64,000 nt of DNA from Echinometra lucunter. Taxonomy: Eukaryota > Echinodermata > Echinoidea > Camarodonta > Echinometridae. Positions within the stretch are counted from its first letter, which is position 1. The number at the start of each line of letters is the position of its first letter. The stretch covers positions 9,611,142 through 9,675,141 of the forward strand of contig CM057151.1 of the NCBI GenBank assembly GCA_029962745.1, read 5' to 3'. The position numbers were made by a program, and so were the translations under genes. Shown here one piece after another: positions 35,409 to 48,000 of this stretch. The notes beneath the pieces are model-generated. The model saw only the letters and a list, made by a program, of their open reading frames with translations. It did not search any database and was not told where the DNA came from.

Positions 35409-35967
35409 AGGGAAAGTCCACCCCAGAAGTTTCACTTTTTCAATAAAAGGAGTTAAATTTGAACAGCATTTTAAAAACGAAATGAGCAAAATCGGTCAAA
35501 GAATAAGGAAATTACACTCATTTACATTTTCTAGTAAATTACTTTCGGCTCTGCAAATTGGCAACACTGATGACATCATATGCGAGCAGCTCTCCATTCA
35601 CTTTGTACATGAAATTTTACATTTTCTAAATTTTCTTGGAAGTTACACATTTTCTCACCCCATAGTCAACGTATGTTATGTAAAAAGCAATTCTTCTGAA
35701 CATACATTGACTGTTGGGGGTTAGAAAATGTGTAACTTCCAAGAAAATTGAAAAAATGTGAAATTTCATGTACAAAGTGAATGGAGAGCTGCTAACATAT
35801 GTCATCAGTGTTGCCAATTTGCTGAGCCGAGAGTAATTTACTAGAAGATGTAAATGAGTGTAATTATCTTATTCTTTGACCGATTTTGCTCATTTTTTCT
35901 TTAAAATGCTATTCAAATTTAACTCCTTTTTATTTAAACAGTGAAACTTCTGGGGTGGACTTTGCCT
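35409..35967. mobile_element. palindromic TTAA-flanked element (MITE-like)
   Basis: It is flanked by TTAA at 35405-35408 and 35968-35971. The left end AGGGAAAGTCCACCCCAGAA and the complement of the right end AGGCAAAGTCCACCCCAGAA pair, and pairing continues inward for most of the element. The two halves are long inverted arms around a short centre near 35670-35710. TTAA targets are used by piggyBac and Kolobok transposons; I cannot decide between them. It encodes no transposase. The 116-codon open frame at 35374-35724 is incidental. The second assembly copy is at 44249-44814. Confidence 0.85.
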
Positions 35968-36119
35968 TTAAATTTATATCAGTCAACAGCTAAGATTATA
36001 CATTGCAGTATATCCAACAATGTTCAACTGTTGTTCCGTCACCTCAAAATGGGTGATTATCAAATTTAATATGAAGAAATGAATAGAGAAAGGGACAGAA
36101 AGAGAAAGAGCGAGAAAGG

Positions 36120-36140
36120 AAGAAAGAGAGACAGAGAGAC

Positions 36141-36184
<44 letters not shown>
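36120..36184. repeat. GACA/GA microsatellite
   Basis: Imperfect GAGACA units, then a GA run. The matching tract in copy 2 is 44975-45034. Confidence 0.9.
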
Positions 36185-36190
<6 letters not shown>

Positions 36191-39100
36191 TTTTCCGAAA
36201 AAAAAAGATGAAAATGAATCTAAACTTGCAATCATGCAGCTGTTTTATCCACCAATCGCCTTTCAATGTCGCACCAATTATCACACTAGACGTCAGACTT
36301 AATGTATTTGGAGAGGAAAACAGCAAAAAATGACATCCATTCTTTCATTACAGCTCTTGGATTGTTATCAATTTTATGCGCTTTAGATTTAAATTAATGT
36401 TGGAATGATAAAATGGATATTTTCCAAACTTTGTAGATGCATGCATATTGCTTGTCGTCAAAGTGTATGTACGCAAGTAAATGCAGACAAATCTGAACAG
36501 ACGGTTTTTTTTATTTGACGTTAAAACAATTTCACAAAATTTTCGAAAAGGTTTCATTTAGTGTAGATTTATCAACACCAAATGAACATGATGAAGCTAA
36601 TTAAACTTGATATTTCATATTTGAGATAAGTTTACATCTTTTTTTTTTCTTTAAAAATCAAGCAAAGAAACATTGTGTAATAAACTAATCTTGTTAAGTA
36701 GACAATACGAGGATGTCCTTAATATTTCCTGGAGGAGTTGAAAAAATAAGTTTGTGTTAAGGTGAATGTATTCACTTGAGCACGTGGGATCGTTTTTATC
36801 GTTGTGACCTAACTTTTGCGGGTTGGAAATTAATTGTTAGTACTCGTTTGTTTGTGGTACACACATACACAGTCACCCTCTCGCACACACAAAAGATTCA
36901 GAAATTGCTAAACGCATACTGCACTTTTGTTTACGTCTCACGGAGTAGAATATGGAATAAATTGATCTAGCTTGTCAACGATGTGACCATGACGGTGTCT
37001 ATTAAAACATTAATGCTCTCTGCTATATACCACTCACTTTCCATTTACGTTTCCTTGGGCAAACAATAAAATCTATAAAAACAACGTGTGCAAGCATGTG
37101 CTTCCACAACACGTGTGTGCAACAGATTAATGAATAGAGTAAAAGTTGAACATTATAAAAGCAAAGGTTAGAGGGTATGCCTATTTCCACTCCTCTCCTC
37201 CCTCTCCCCCTCCCCCTCTCTCACCCATCTCTCTGTCTAAAATGTATCCGTGATGTCTGGAAATTTGCAAAGTCCCTTTCACATTATGTCATGTTATGTC
37301 AAGTAAGTCCAAATGTGTTTCATAGCGGACAATTATCCTTATTGGTAATGAAAAGATTTTCATTATAACATACCAAGTGCGCTCCTTACATTGACATGAA
37401 TTAAATGTAAGTATATAATGTATTCTTTGATCATGAATGATATTCATCAATTCTTACACGTAAACTCCAAATGAGCCAATGAAAGGCAAAACTTTTCACA
37501 ACAGACAGTAATATTTTCTTTTAACTCATTTCATTCTTCAGTTTCGTAGTCAGCTGGTTATAATGAAACCAACAAGACCAATCTTTTATATATTTCTTCA
37601 TACTGTATTATGACATTGTGTGCCTATTTTTCTCTCTCTCTCTTAAAGACATTAACTGCAATGGACTTGACTCTACAAAGTCATCAGGCAGTACTGAACT
37701 CCTTTAAAAGATTTGGTGGTTTTCCGAGTTTGAGGATAGTTGCGCATGAGAGCTGGCTGCAGTCCATCTCTCCGTCTAATGAGTTCCGAAATAAACTGGA
37801 ATTTCCCTTTTTATCCAAAATCAAGATTTATAGGGGTAATTGCCTTTACCTCTTCCCCTTTCCAAATGTGATTTGGTCACCTACATTATTATCTTTTTAG
37901 TGTTCATGGTGTTAAATTGCTATCCTCTTGAGAAAATACTGAGAATTATTTTTGAAATACTTGGAATTTTGTGAAATACTTTAAAGAAAACCCTTTTAGA
38001 TTCAATGGAATATGTGGTAACATTTGGTATTCATTTTGCCTCCCTGCAGACTCCAGATTCCGACGACGTCTGTCATGATTTTTTTTATAATCCATATAAT
38101 TTCTACTCTTTTAGTACGTCATCTGTCACGTCACAAGAGACCGCGTAATGTCTTGATAAGTATATACATGTATATATATTTTCTAGATTTGCTATTTCGG
38201 TACGCTATTTCTTTGAAAAACACAGGCAAGGATAACATCCTCTGTATCATGTGGGTATATTGCCTTCAGGGTTATTTCTTTTTGAAAACACAGCATGCTT
38301 TAGCGGACAGTACTGAAGTGTGATGTATAGCGTTTTTCTTATACATGATGCATTTTTTTTCTTCACCTCATACATGTCATAAGGACACTGCCCTCGTAAT
38401 CTACTAGTATCTTCTTTAAGCGTGTTTTTCTTCAATCCATCTCCACTTTCATCATTTTCGCATCTTTTCTTTAAAAAGACATAGCTGCCACCACCCCCAT
38501 CCTCCTCATCCACTGTCGGTAGGTTAAAATGCACGCTTAGTTGGTAGATCGACTTTAATACATTAATTCCCTGCAATTATTCAGTATTATTTTGTGTCAG
38601 CAAGTTTTTTGTTATTACTAAGTTTCCATTTCTGTATCTATCCAGAAGGCCTCTCCTCTGTAAAATTGCACGCCCTTTCCCCCATTTAGCTGGCAAATGT
38701 TTCCTGTAACTCATCTACATCCAGGCCTATCAAAACATATGCTAAGTTTTTTATTATCATTATTATTTTTTATACCGATAAACTTTCTTTTAACGGCAAA
38801 TTTAGGAACAGACAGTTTCTGTACCCTTTCACATTTTGATGTCTCGTACTGCCCCATAACGCTCCGGTTATCATGGTTATGACTCAGAAAAATCTGAGAA
38901 TAGAACATGAAATCATCAAAATTCACTGCGTTGCCAAAATTTCAGAGAGGTGTCCTCTCTTTTTCCAGGGTGTCTTCCGTCTCTCCATTCCAGGGTTCAC
39001 CAATATTGTAGTTCATGAGATTTATATTCCAGCAAATACAACAGGGGAGTCGTAGAAGGGGGAAACCCGGCCTCCAAACATGCCTAATTAAAACCTACTT

Positions 39101-41529
39101 GTTTCCATGACTACCATTACACCTGAGATTGTTTGTGTTACAGAGCTGTTCTGACGTGCTGTGAAAATGTGTGCCCCCTCCTCTACAATATACCCCTTCA
39201 ACCTTGACGTAAGGTATTCATTGTACTTACATGTCGCTCATGAGTCGTCATTTTCCTGACTATAGGACAACGTCAGTATATCTAGCGCAGCCTTTTGACG
39301 GTGCCATGTATACGTGATATCGTACAAAATAAAGAATGCAAGCGAAATCGCAAACTCTGTAAATTACTGACTCGCTGGCTAATCGTTTTCCATCGGCCCG
39401 ATTATAATTGCGCAGGTATATAGCGCAACAAAATGACGCATCGGCCACTGGCCACAACTGCTTCGGTACAACATAATGAACCAACTCTATACTAAAAGAC
39501 TCAACAATATACATCCCTGCATATGAAACTCTCATCCTAATGTGAAATCTAAATTTAAATTCCAAAAGTATTTTTCAAATAAGCCCGGAGTAAACGAAGG
39601 AGAAAATGGCTGATCACCCCGCTTTTCCTTAGTTTTTTTTTTCCACTACATGATAACTGATGATTTATTTTTGAACAACTTGTGTCTGCTTTTAACTCAG
39701 CATGTTCTGCAGCAATCGAGATACTCAATGATCACAGCGAGATATGCGGAAGAGGTGCAATTCATGAAAGATACAAATTCATTATCAGTTAAATTGAATA
39801 TAATCCAAATCTTGGATACACATGCTTACCCGTTCTTCGCATTCACTTGCTTATCCTTTATTTGATTTATTTCCTTTTACTTTTCCCTTTTTTCTTGGAA
39901 ACCGTACAGAAACATACTGAGTAGAGGGTTATGATTAAATTCATTCAGAATTTAGACAAACATAAAATTTGAGTTAAAAGAAAAAGTTTCGGTATTATTG
40001 ATAAAGAATATTAGGCCTGCTTTCAAAATTGCATTGTGCTTGTATTCGTGGCAAAAAAAGGTGTCGCTTCAACGAAAAATGATTATTTTAGCTCTTTTAT
40101 ACATGTAAGCTAAGTAATAGTGTACAAAGATTATTGATGCTAAGTGTACTCTTCACATCATTTCCCTCATGGATGTTATACAATAATGCTTGTATGGGAT
40201 TAGCTGATATTCATTATACGGGAGTATCTTCCAGTAACAAATACAAAAAATTTGGGATTGAGAATTTCTGCCTAAATCCCTTGACGCCTAGAGAAAAGTC
40301 GAATAAAGATGCTATCGAGAGGAGATCAGAGAGAGAAGGCCAATGATGTAAAGCTTGCTGATCTATCAACGCTATTCGAATCCAGTGTAGAACTCGTTGT
40401 TTCTTCTAGAAAAATCCTGTAGGTTGTACATTCTCCTGGCAGATATAGTAATTCATTGTATCCGCTTCATACTAATATATTTTTGTTTCTTTGTCACTGT
40501 CGAAGATGATTTTCGTTTTCGTTTTTAGTAACTGTGAAATGTTTATGGCCGTTTGCGAAGATCGGGTTTTATTATGTCTGTATAGTTTCTTATTAATAAA
40601 AGGGAAAATTGTGAATGTTAACCATACAAGCTCCATATAGTTATTTATAGTTTTCATCAGACGAGTATTAATGAGAGTATTAATGAATCTTTTCGACTTT
40701 TTTCAAGTCAACAATGTATTTCAAAAGTTTGAATGAATCTACACAGATATTTTCTTTCTGCATCGATTCATAAGCAGCTTTGTAATAGACCAACCTGCCA
40801 TCATTATCTCTGTCACACCACCATATACCGATCAGTTCTTAGACATTGGTGCAACGTGATTTCTGTTCGATCTGTAATCGAGTCTAGTGTTGTTCCGTTG
40901 GTGTGAATGGAGGATGATCTTGGAATATGAACTTCTGATCTAGAATGATCACAACGTGATTTCTAAGGCAAACACTGCAAGATCCTGGTTTATAATCGAC
41001 CTCATTTATTTATTCATTTATTTATTCATATCGCATATTTAAAAAAAGGGTAGACAAATCAGCATTTGCTGGTTTTCATCGTTAATTAAAGACGAACGTT
41101 TCACACATCACGTTGCTTTCCTTTTTTATGGATAAATATGTTGACCCTGACAGACAGACTGATAATGGAGAAGTGCGGGTATAATGATCCATCACGATGT
41201 AAAGAGATTCGAAAACAATGAGAAAAACATTTTTCTTGATGGTGCAGTTGGAGAAATGAATATTCAGTGATTATATCAACCACAAACATTCTGAAAACTG
41301 TTTCTCTTAACATGCTTTAGTTGGCTATTACAATATTTACGAATATATACCATGTAAATTTTGATACATTAAGTTTATATTCATTTCTATGAATTTTGAT
41401 ACATTAAGTTATATTCATTCTATGTAAATTCCCTTTAAAAGATTTTGTCAAATATTTTAAAACATTATTTAGGCTATACTTTTCTGAGCTAGTTGCACTT
41501 TTTAAAAGTTTGTCTGGTATCTCTGTGTT

Positions 41530-42029
41530 NNNNNNNNNNNNNNNNNNNNNNNNNNNNNNNNNNNNNNNNNNNNNNNNNNNNNNNNNNNNNNNNNNNNNNN
41601 NNNNNNNNNNNNNNNNNNNNNNNNNNNNNNNNNNNNNNNNNNNNNNNNNNNNNNNNNNNNNNNNNNNNNNNNNNNNNNNNNNNNNNNNNNNNNNNNNNNN
41701 NNNNNNNNNNNNNNNNNNNNNNNNNNNNNNNNNNNNNNNNNNNNNNNNNNNNNNNNNNNNNNNNNNNNNNNNNNNNNNNNNNNNNNNNNNNNNNNNNNNN
41801 NNNNNNNNNNNNNNNNNNNNNNNNNNNNNNNNNNNNNNNNNNNNNNNNNNNNNNNNNNNNNNNNNNNNNNNNNNNNNNNNNNNNNNNNNNNNNNNNNNNN
41901 NNNNNNNNNNNNNNNNNNNNNNNNNNNNNNNNNNNNNNNNNNNNNNNNNNNNNNNNNNNNNNNNNNNNNNNNNNNNNNNNNNNNNNNNNNNNNNNNNNNN
42001 NNNNNNNNNNNNNNNNNNNNNNNNNNNNN
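41530..42029. other. assembly gap of exactly 500 N
   Basis: A round-number run of N, the usual placeholder for a gap of unknown size. It separates the two near-identical segments. Open frames drawn through the N run are meaningless. Confidence 0.99.
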
Positions 42030-42120
42030 TATTAATTGGTATTCTTTTCCTGTCGTTAGCAATATGATTTTATATAATTTGTTACCGGAATGAATAATGA
42101 TTATATGAACATGTATACCA

Positions 42121-42506
42121 CACACTAAGAAAAAAGGTGCAAGTTTGCACCCTAAATGCAACACTGGCAGCACGTTTTTGGGTGCAATCTTGCACCCTAT
42201 ACAAAAAAGTGCTAAAATGCACCTTTTTGTTCTTGTTTGCACCCATTGAATACCAATTGAAATACAAATTGACCCTAAAAGGTGCAATTTGCACCTTTTA
42301 GTGTGCAGAAATTTTTGCGTACAAAAAAGGTGCAAATTTGCACCCTCCCTAAAGGGTGCAACTCCTGCACCCTTTAGGGTGCAAAATGTAGCTAACTGCA
42401 CTTTAAAAGATGCAAAAAGCTCGTAAAGGTGCAAAGTTGCACCCTAAAGGAGCTCCCAGTGTTGCATTTGAAGGGTTGCAAAATTACACCCTTTTTTCTT
42501 AGTGTG
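42121..42506. mobile_element. second assembly copy of the GGTGCAA-rich element
   Basis: Same ends and inner motifs as 33257-33641, with one-base indels. It sits at the equivalent place in copy 2 and is not an independent insertion. Confidence 0.8.
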
Positions 42507-44154
42507 CATACAATTAAACAAATACTGTTTTAAACCCCAAATGCTGTGTTTATAGCTCAACTGCGATGTCAGAATCAGCATTTTGGAACAAACTTATGGA
42601 ACAGTTCTAGTCTTGAAACGATTTTGCAGTGCCCTTTTAATAGCTCTTTACGCCCCTCAAAATCGTGTCTGAAGATTTTTTAAAGTGCGCTACACCCCTG
42701 ATACAATCTTGTTTTGAAATGAAACGCTGATCCTGGCCTTAAAAAAAAAAAAAAACACATACAAAAAACCCCCAAAAACAAAACATGAAGCGATGCATGA
42801 AGCTATGGACGTTACAAATTTGAACAAGTATTAAACATTTGAACTATACAAAATCCCTTATATGTGGCTAGGAATGGTCATATAGCGTTCTCGTTACCAT
42901 AATTCAAATGTAACACCCAAGGTCTTTAAAAAAGGACAACCCAGGAGCTGTATCTATATCGTGTGCAGAATCATTATCATTCATGTAAAGATGAGGGATC
43001 TGCACTAGGAAGGACTGCATTATTAAATGATGTAATTATTTCCACACCCGATGTTGTGTTTCATTCCCTTTGTGGTAGTGCCCATGATTTAATAATTATG
43101 TCACAAGATAAGATAGGAGTGTACAGAAGAGAGTAATGGATGACATTAGCGTAAAATGTGAAGAAGAAAATACACAACGAGAAGAATAATCACAAAGAGA
43201 TCGATAATATTAGATGTAAAACAAGCATAAAAGTGGTACATGAAGACAGACAGGGAGAGAGAGAGAGAGAGAGAGAGAGAAGAGAATAATTACAGGAAAA
43301 GCAGTGAGAGGGAAAGAGAAAATGGAGAATGTAGAGAAAGAAAGGGAGAACAGTAAAGAGAAGAGAAGAGAGAGAGAGAGAGAGGAGAGAGATAGAATGG
43401 GAGTGCTGGGATACCGCTAAATGCATAGACTGTAGGAATAGGAGGGCAGTGGACTGAAGATATTGGAAGGCCTATAATAAATCAGAAGTTTATAGCTTTC
43501 TATGACTACCACAAGCGATTTCCTGATGTGGACACTAGCACAAGACAAAGTGTGAATGATGCAGATCTTTGACAACGATCATAATCTGTTTTTTTCCCCC
43601 TGATACCTGAGGAGGATATCAATGATAATATTCACTGATAATAATAATTTCTTGTCTTGATCCAATGACAAACTTCCTCATGCTGGCTTATACATCCGGC
43701 TAGAGAATGGTAACTGTATACGAGTCTGTTCTTTCGTGGAAGGTCACTTATCAGAAATTAGTCGTCATATTGTTCACAGGCCTCTTTGAAATACTTTAAA
43801 AGTTTTCTATAATTTGAATTATTACTTTCTTCTTAATAATAATTTACAATATATGCTATACCAGATCTGGGTATAGCAGAACGTTAGACGTATTTTGTTT
43901 TGGTCTTTTCTATTGAGCTTACAAGGAAATTGCTAATTGCTCTTCATTTTCATAAGATAGGATTTAAAAAATGTTTTCAATAAAGACATCAACTTTATAA
44001 CACCATCCCCCTCCCAGTTGTTGTGAATGCCTATTGAAGCACCTCTACTAGTTACAGTTTCACATAAAAAACGAGTCGCTTGACTAATCGAAGCTTTTTG
44101 TTGAAATATTATTAACATATTTGGAGAGAAAACTAAACGCGGGGATTCATTGCA

Positions 44155-44190
<36 letters not shown>

Positions 44191-44248
44191 CAATCTCCAC
44201 AGAAATCTTCAACATGCTGTTTTCATTAAGGCCACGTTCTTTTGTTAA

Positions 44249-44814
44249 AGGGAAAGTCCACCCCAGAAGTTTCACTTTTTCAATAAAAGGAGTTAAATTT
44301 GAACAGCATTTTAAAAACGAAATGAGCAAAATCGGTCAAAGAATAAGAAAATTACACTCATTTACATTTTCTAGTAAATTACTTTCGGCTCTGCAAATTG
44401 GCAACACTGATGACATCATATGCGAGCAGCTCTCCATTCACTTTGTACATGAAATTTTACATTTTCTAAATTTTCTTGGAAGTTACACATTTTCTCACCC
44501 CATAGTCAACGTATGTTATGTAAAAAGCAATTCTTCTGAACATACATTGACTGTTGGGGGTTAGAAAATGTGTAACTTCCAAGAAAATTGAAAAAATGTG
44601 AAATTTCATGTACAAAGTGAATGGAGAGCTGCTAATCATGAACTATGATGTCATCAGTGTTGCCAATTTGCTGAGCCGAGAGTAATTTACTAGAAGATGT
44701 AAATGAGTGTAATTATCTTATTCTTTGACCGATTTTGCTCATTTTTCTTTAAAATGCTGTTCAAATTTAACTCCTTTTTATTAAACAGTGAAACTTCTGG
44801 GGTGGACTTTGCCT
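44249..44814. mobile_element. second assembly copy of the palindromic TTAA element
   Basis: Flanked by TTAA at 44245-44248 and 44815-44818. It matches 35409-35967, with a small insertion in the right arm (near 44635-44650) that copy 1 lacks. Confidence 0.85.
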
Positions 44815-44993
44815 TTAAATTTATATCAGTCAACAGCTAAGATTATACATTGCAGTATATCCAACAATGTTCAACTGTTGTTCCGTCACCTCAAAATGGG
44901 TGATTATCAAATTTAATATGAAGAAATGAATAGAGAAAGGGACAGAAAGAGAAAGAGCGAGAAAGGAAGAAAGAGAGACAGAGAGACAGAGAG

Positions 44994-45037
<44 letters not shown>

Positions 45038-48000
45038 TTCCGAAAAAAAAAGATGAAATGAATCTAAACTTGCAATCATGCAGCTGTTTTATCCACCAAT
45101 CGCCTTTCAATGTCGCACCAATTATCACACTAGACGTCAGACTTAATGTATTTGGAGAGGAAAACAGCAAAAAATGACATCCATTCTTTCATTACAGCTC
45201 TTGGATTGTTATCAATTTTATGCGCTTTAGATTTAAATTAATGTTGGAATGATAATGGATATTTTCCAAACTTTGTAGATGCATGCATATTGCTTGTCGT
45301 CAAAGTGTATGTACGCAAGTAAATGCAGACAAATCTGAACAGACGGTTTTTTTATTTGACGTTAAAACAATTTCACAAAATTTTCGAAAAGGTTTCATTT
45401 AGTGTAGATTTATCAACACCAAATGAACATGATGAATAATTAAACTTGTATTTCATATTTGAGATAAGTTTACATCTTTTTTTTTTTTCTTTAAAATCAA
45501 GCAAAGAAACATTGTGTAATAAACTAATCTTGTAAGTAGACAATACGAGGATGTCCTTAATATTTCTTGGAGGAGTTGAAAAAAGAAGTTTGTGTTAAGG
45601 TGAACATTCACTTGAGCACGTGGGATCGTTTTTATCGTTGTGACCTAACTTTTGCGGGTTGGAAATTAATTGTTAGTACTCGTTTGTTTGTGGTACACAC
45701 ATACACACCCTCTCGCACACACAAAAGATTCAGAAATTGCTAAACGCATACTGCACTTTTGTTTACGTCTCACAGAGTAGAATATGGAATAAATTGATCT
45801 AGCTTGTCAACGATGTGACCATGACGGTGTCTATTAAAACACTAATGCTCTCTGCTTTATACCACTCACTTTCCATTAACGTTTCCTTGGGCAAACAATA
45901 AATCTATAAAAACAACGTGTGCAAGCATGTGCTTCCACAACACGTGTGTGCAACAGATTAATGAATAGAGTAAAAGTTGAACATTATAAAAGCAAAGGTT
46001 AGAGGGTATGCCTATTTCCACTCCTCTCCTCCCTCTCCCCCCTTCCCCTCTCTCACCCATCTCTCTGTCTAAAATATTTGTGATGTCTGGAAATTTGCAA
46101 AGTCCCTTTCACATTATGTCATGTTATGTCAAGTAGTCCAAATGTGTTTCACAGCGGACAATATATCTTATTGGTAATGAAAAGATTTTCATTATAACAT
46201 ACCCAGTGCGCTCCTTACATTGACATGAATTAAATGCAAGTATATAATGTATTCTTTGATCATGAATGACATTCATCAATTCTTACACGTAAACTCCAAA
46301 TGAGCCAATGAAAGACAAAACCTTTCACAACAGACAGTAATATTTTTTAAAAACTCATTTCATTCTTCAGTTTCGTAGTCAGCTGGTTATAATGAAACCA
46401 ACAAGACCAATCTTTTATATATTTCTTCATACTGTATTATGACATTGTATGCCTGTTTTTTCTCTCTCTCTTAAAGACATTAACTGCAATGGACTTGACT
46501 CTACAAAGTCATCAGGCAGTACTGAACTCCTTTAAAAGATTTGGTGGTTTTCCGAGTTTGAGGATAGTTGCGCATGAGAGCTGGCTGCAGTCCATCTCTC
46601 CGTCTAATGAGTTCCGAAATAAACTGGAATTTCCCTTTTTATCCAAAATCAAGATTTATAGGGGTAATTGCCTTTACCTCTTCCCCTTTCCAAATGTGAT
46701 TTGGTCACCTACATTATTATCTTTTTAGTGTTCATGGTGTTAAATTGCTATCCTCTTGAGAAAATACTGAGAATTATTTTTGAAATACTTGGAATTTGTG
46801 AAATACTTTAAAGGAAACCCTTTTAGATTCAATGGAATATGTGGTAACATTTGGTATTCATTTAGCCTCCCTGTAGACTCCAGATTCCGACGACGTCTGT
46901 CATGATTTTTTTATAATCCATATAATTTCTACTCTTTTAGTACGTCATCTGTCACGTCACAAGAGACCGCGTAAATGTCTTGATAAGTATATACATGTAT
47001 ATATATTTTCTAGAATTTGCTATTTCGGTACGCTATTTCTTTGAAAAACACAGGCAAGGATAACATCCTCTATATCATGTGGGTATATTGCCTTCAGGTT
47101 TATTTCTTTTTGAAAACACAGCATGCTTTAGCGGACAGTACTGAAGTGTGATGTATAGCGTTTTTCTATACATGATGCATTTTTTTTCTTCACCTCATAC
47201 ATGTCATAAGGACACTGCCCTCGTAATCTACTAGTATCTTCTTTAAGCGTGTTTTTCTTTCAATCCATCTCCACTTTGATCATTTTCGCATCTTTTCTTT
47301 AAAAAGACATAGCTGCCTCCACCCCCATCCTCCTCATCCACTGTCGGTAGGTTAAAATGCACGCTTAGTTGGTAGATCGACTTTAATACATTAATTCCCT
47401 GCAATTATGTCAGTATTATTTTGTGTCAGCAAGTTTTTTTGTTATTACTAAGTTTCCATTTCTGTATCTATCCAGAAGGCCTCTCCTCTGTAAAATTGCA
47501 CGCCCTTTCCCCCATTTAGCTGGCAAATGTTTCCTGTAACTCATCTACATCCAGGCCTATCAAAACATATGCTAAGTTTTTATTATTATTATTTTTTTTA
47601 ATACCAATAAACTTTCTTTTAACGGCAAATTTAGGAAACAGACAGTTTCTGTTACCCTTTTCACATTTGATGGTCTCGTACTGCCCCATAACGCTCCGGT
47701 TATCATGGTTATGACTCAGAGAAATCTGAGAATAGAACATGAAATCATCAAAATTCACTGCGTTTGCCAAAATTTCAGAGAGGTGTCCTCTCTTTTTCCA
47801 GGGTGTCTTCCGTCTCTCCATTCCAGGGTTCACCAATATTGTAGTTCATGAGATTTATATTCCAGCAAATTACAACAGGGGAGTCGTAGAAGGGGGAAAC
47901 CCGGCCTCCAAACATGCCTTATTTAAAACCTACTTGTTTCCATGACTACCATTACACCTGAGATTTGTTTGTGTTACAGAGCTGTTCTGACGTGCTGTGA

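Larger units (their letters stand above)
33165..41529. repeat. copy 1 of an 8.3-kb near-identical segment, ending at the gap
   Basis: The whole segment recurs at 42030-50327 in the same orientation. Differences are single-base indels in runs, microsatellite length changes, a few substitutions and small insertions. It contains two inverted-repeat elements (33257-33641, 35409-35967) and GA microsatellites (34395-34423, 35286-35343, 36150-36184). I recognise no gene in it. It stops exactly at the first N. Confidence 0.95.

Noticed and set aside
35374..35724. 116-codon frame present in both 8.3-kb copies
   Set aside because: Its conservation between copies reflects the whole-segment duplication, and the frame lies in the palindromic TTAA element.
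37652..37900. Frame starting MDLTLQSHQAVLNSFKRF, conserved in both copies (also 46489-46728)
   Set aside because: The identity comes from the duplicated assembly segment; there is no domain, no codon-type substitution pattern and no splice support.
41493..42434. Open frames of 180-310 codons across the gap
   Set aside because: They consist of N translated as X and carry no information.
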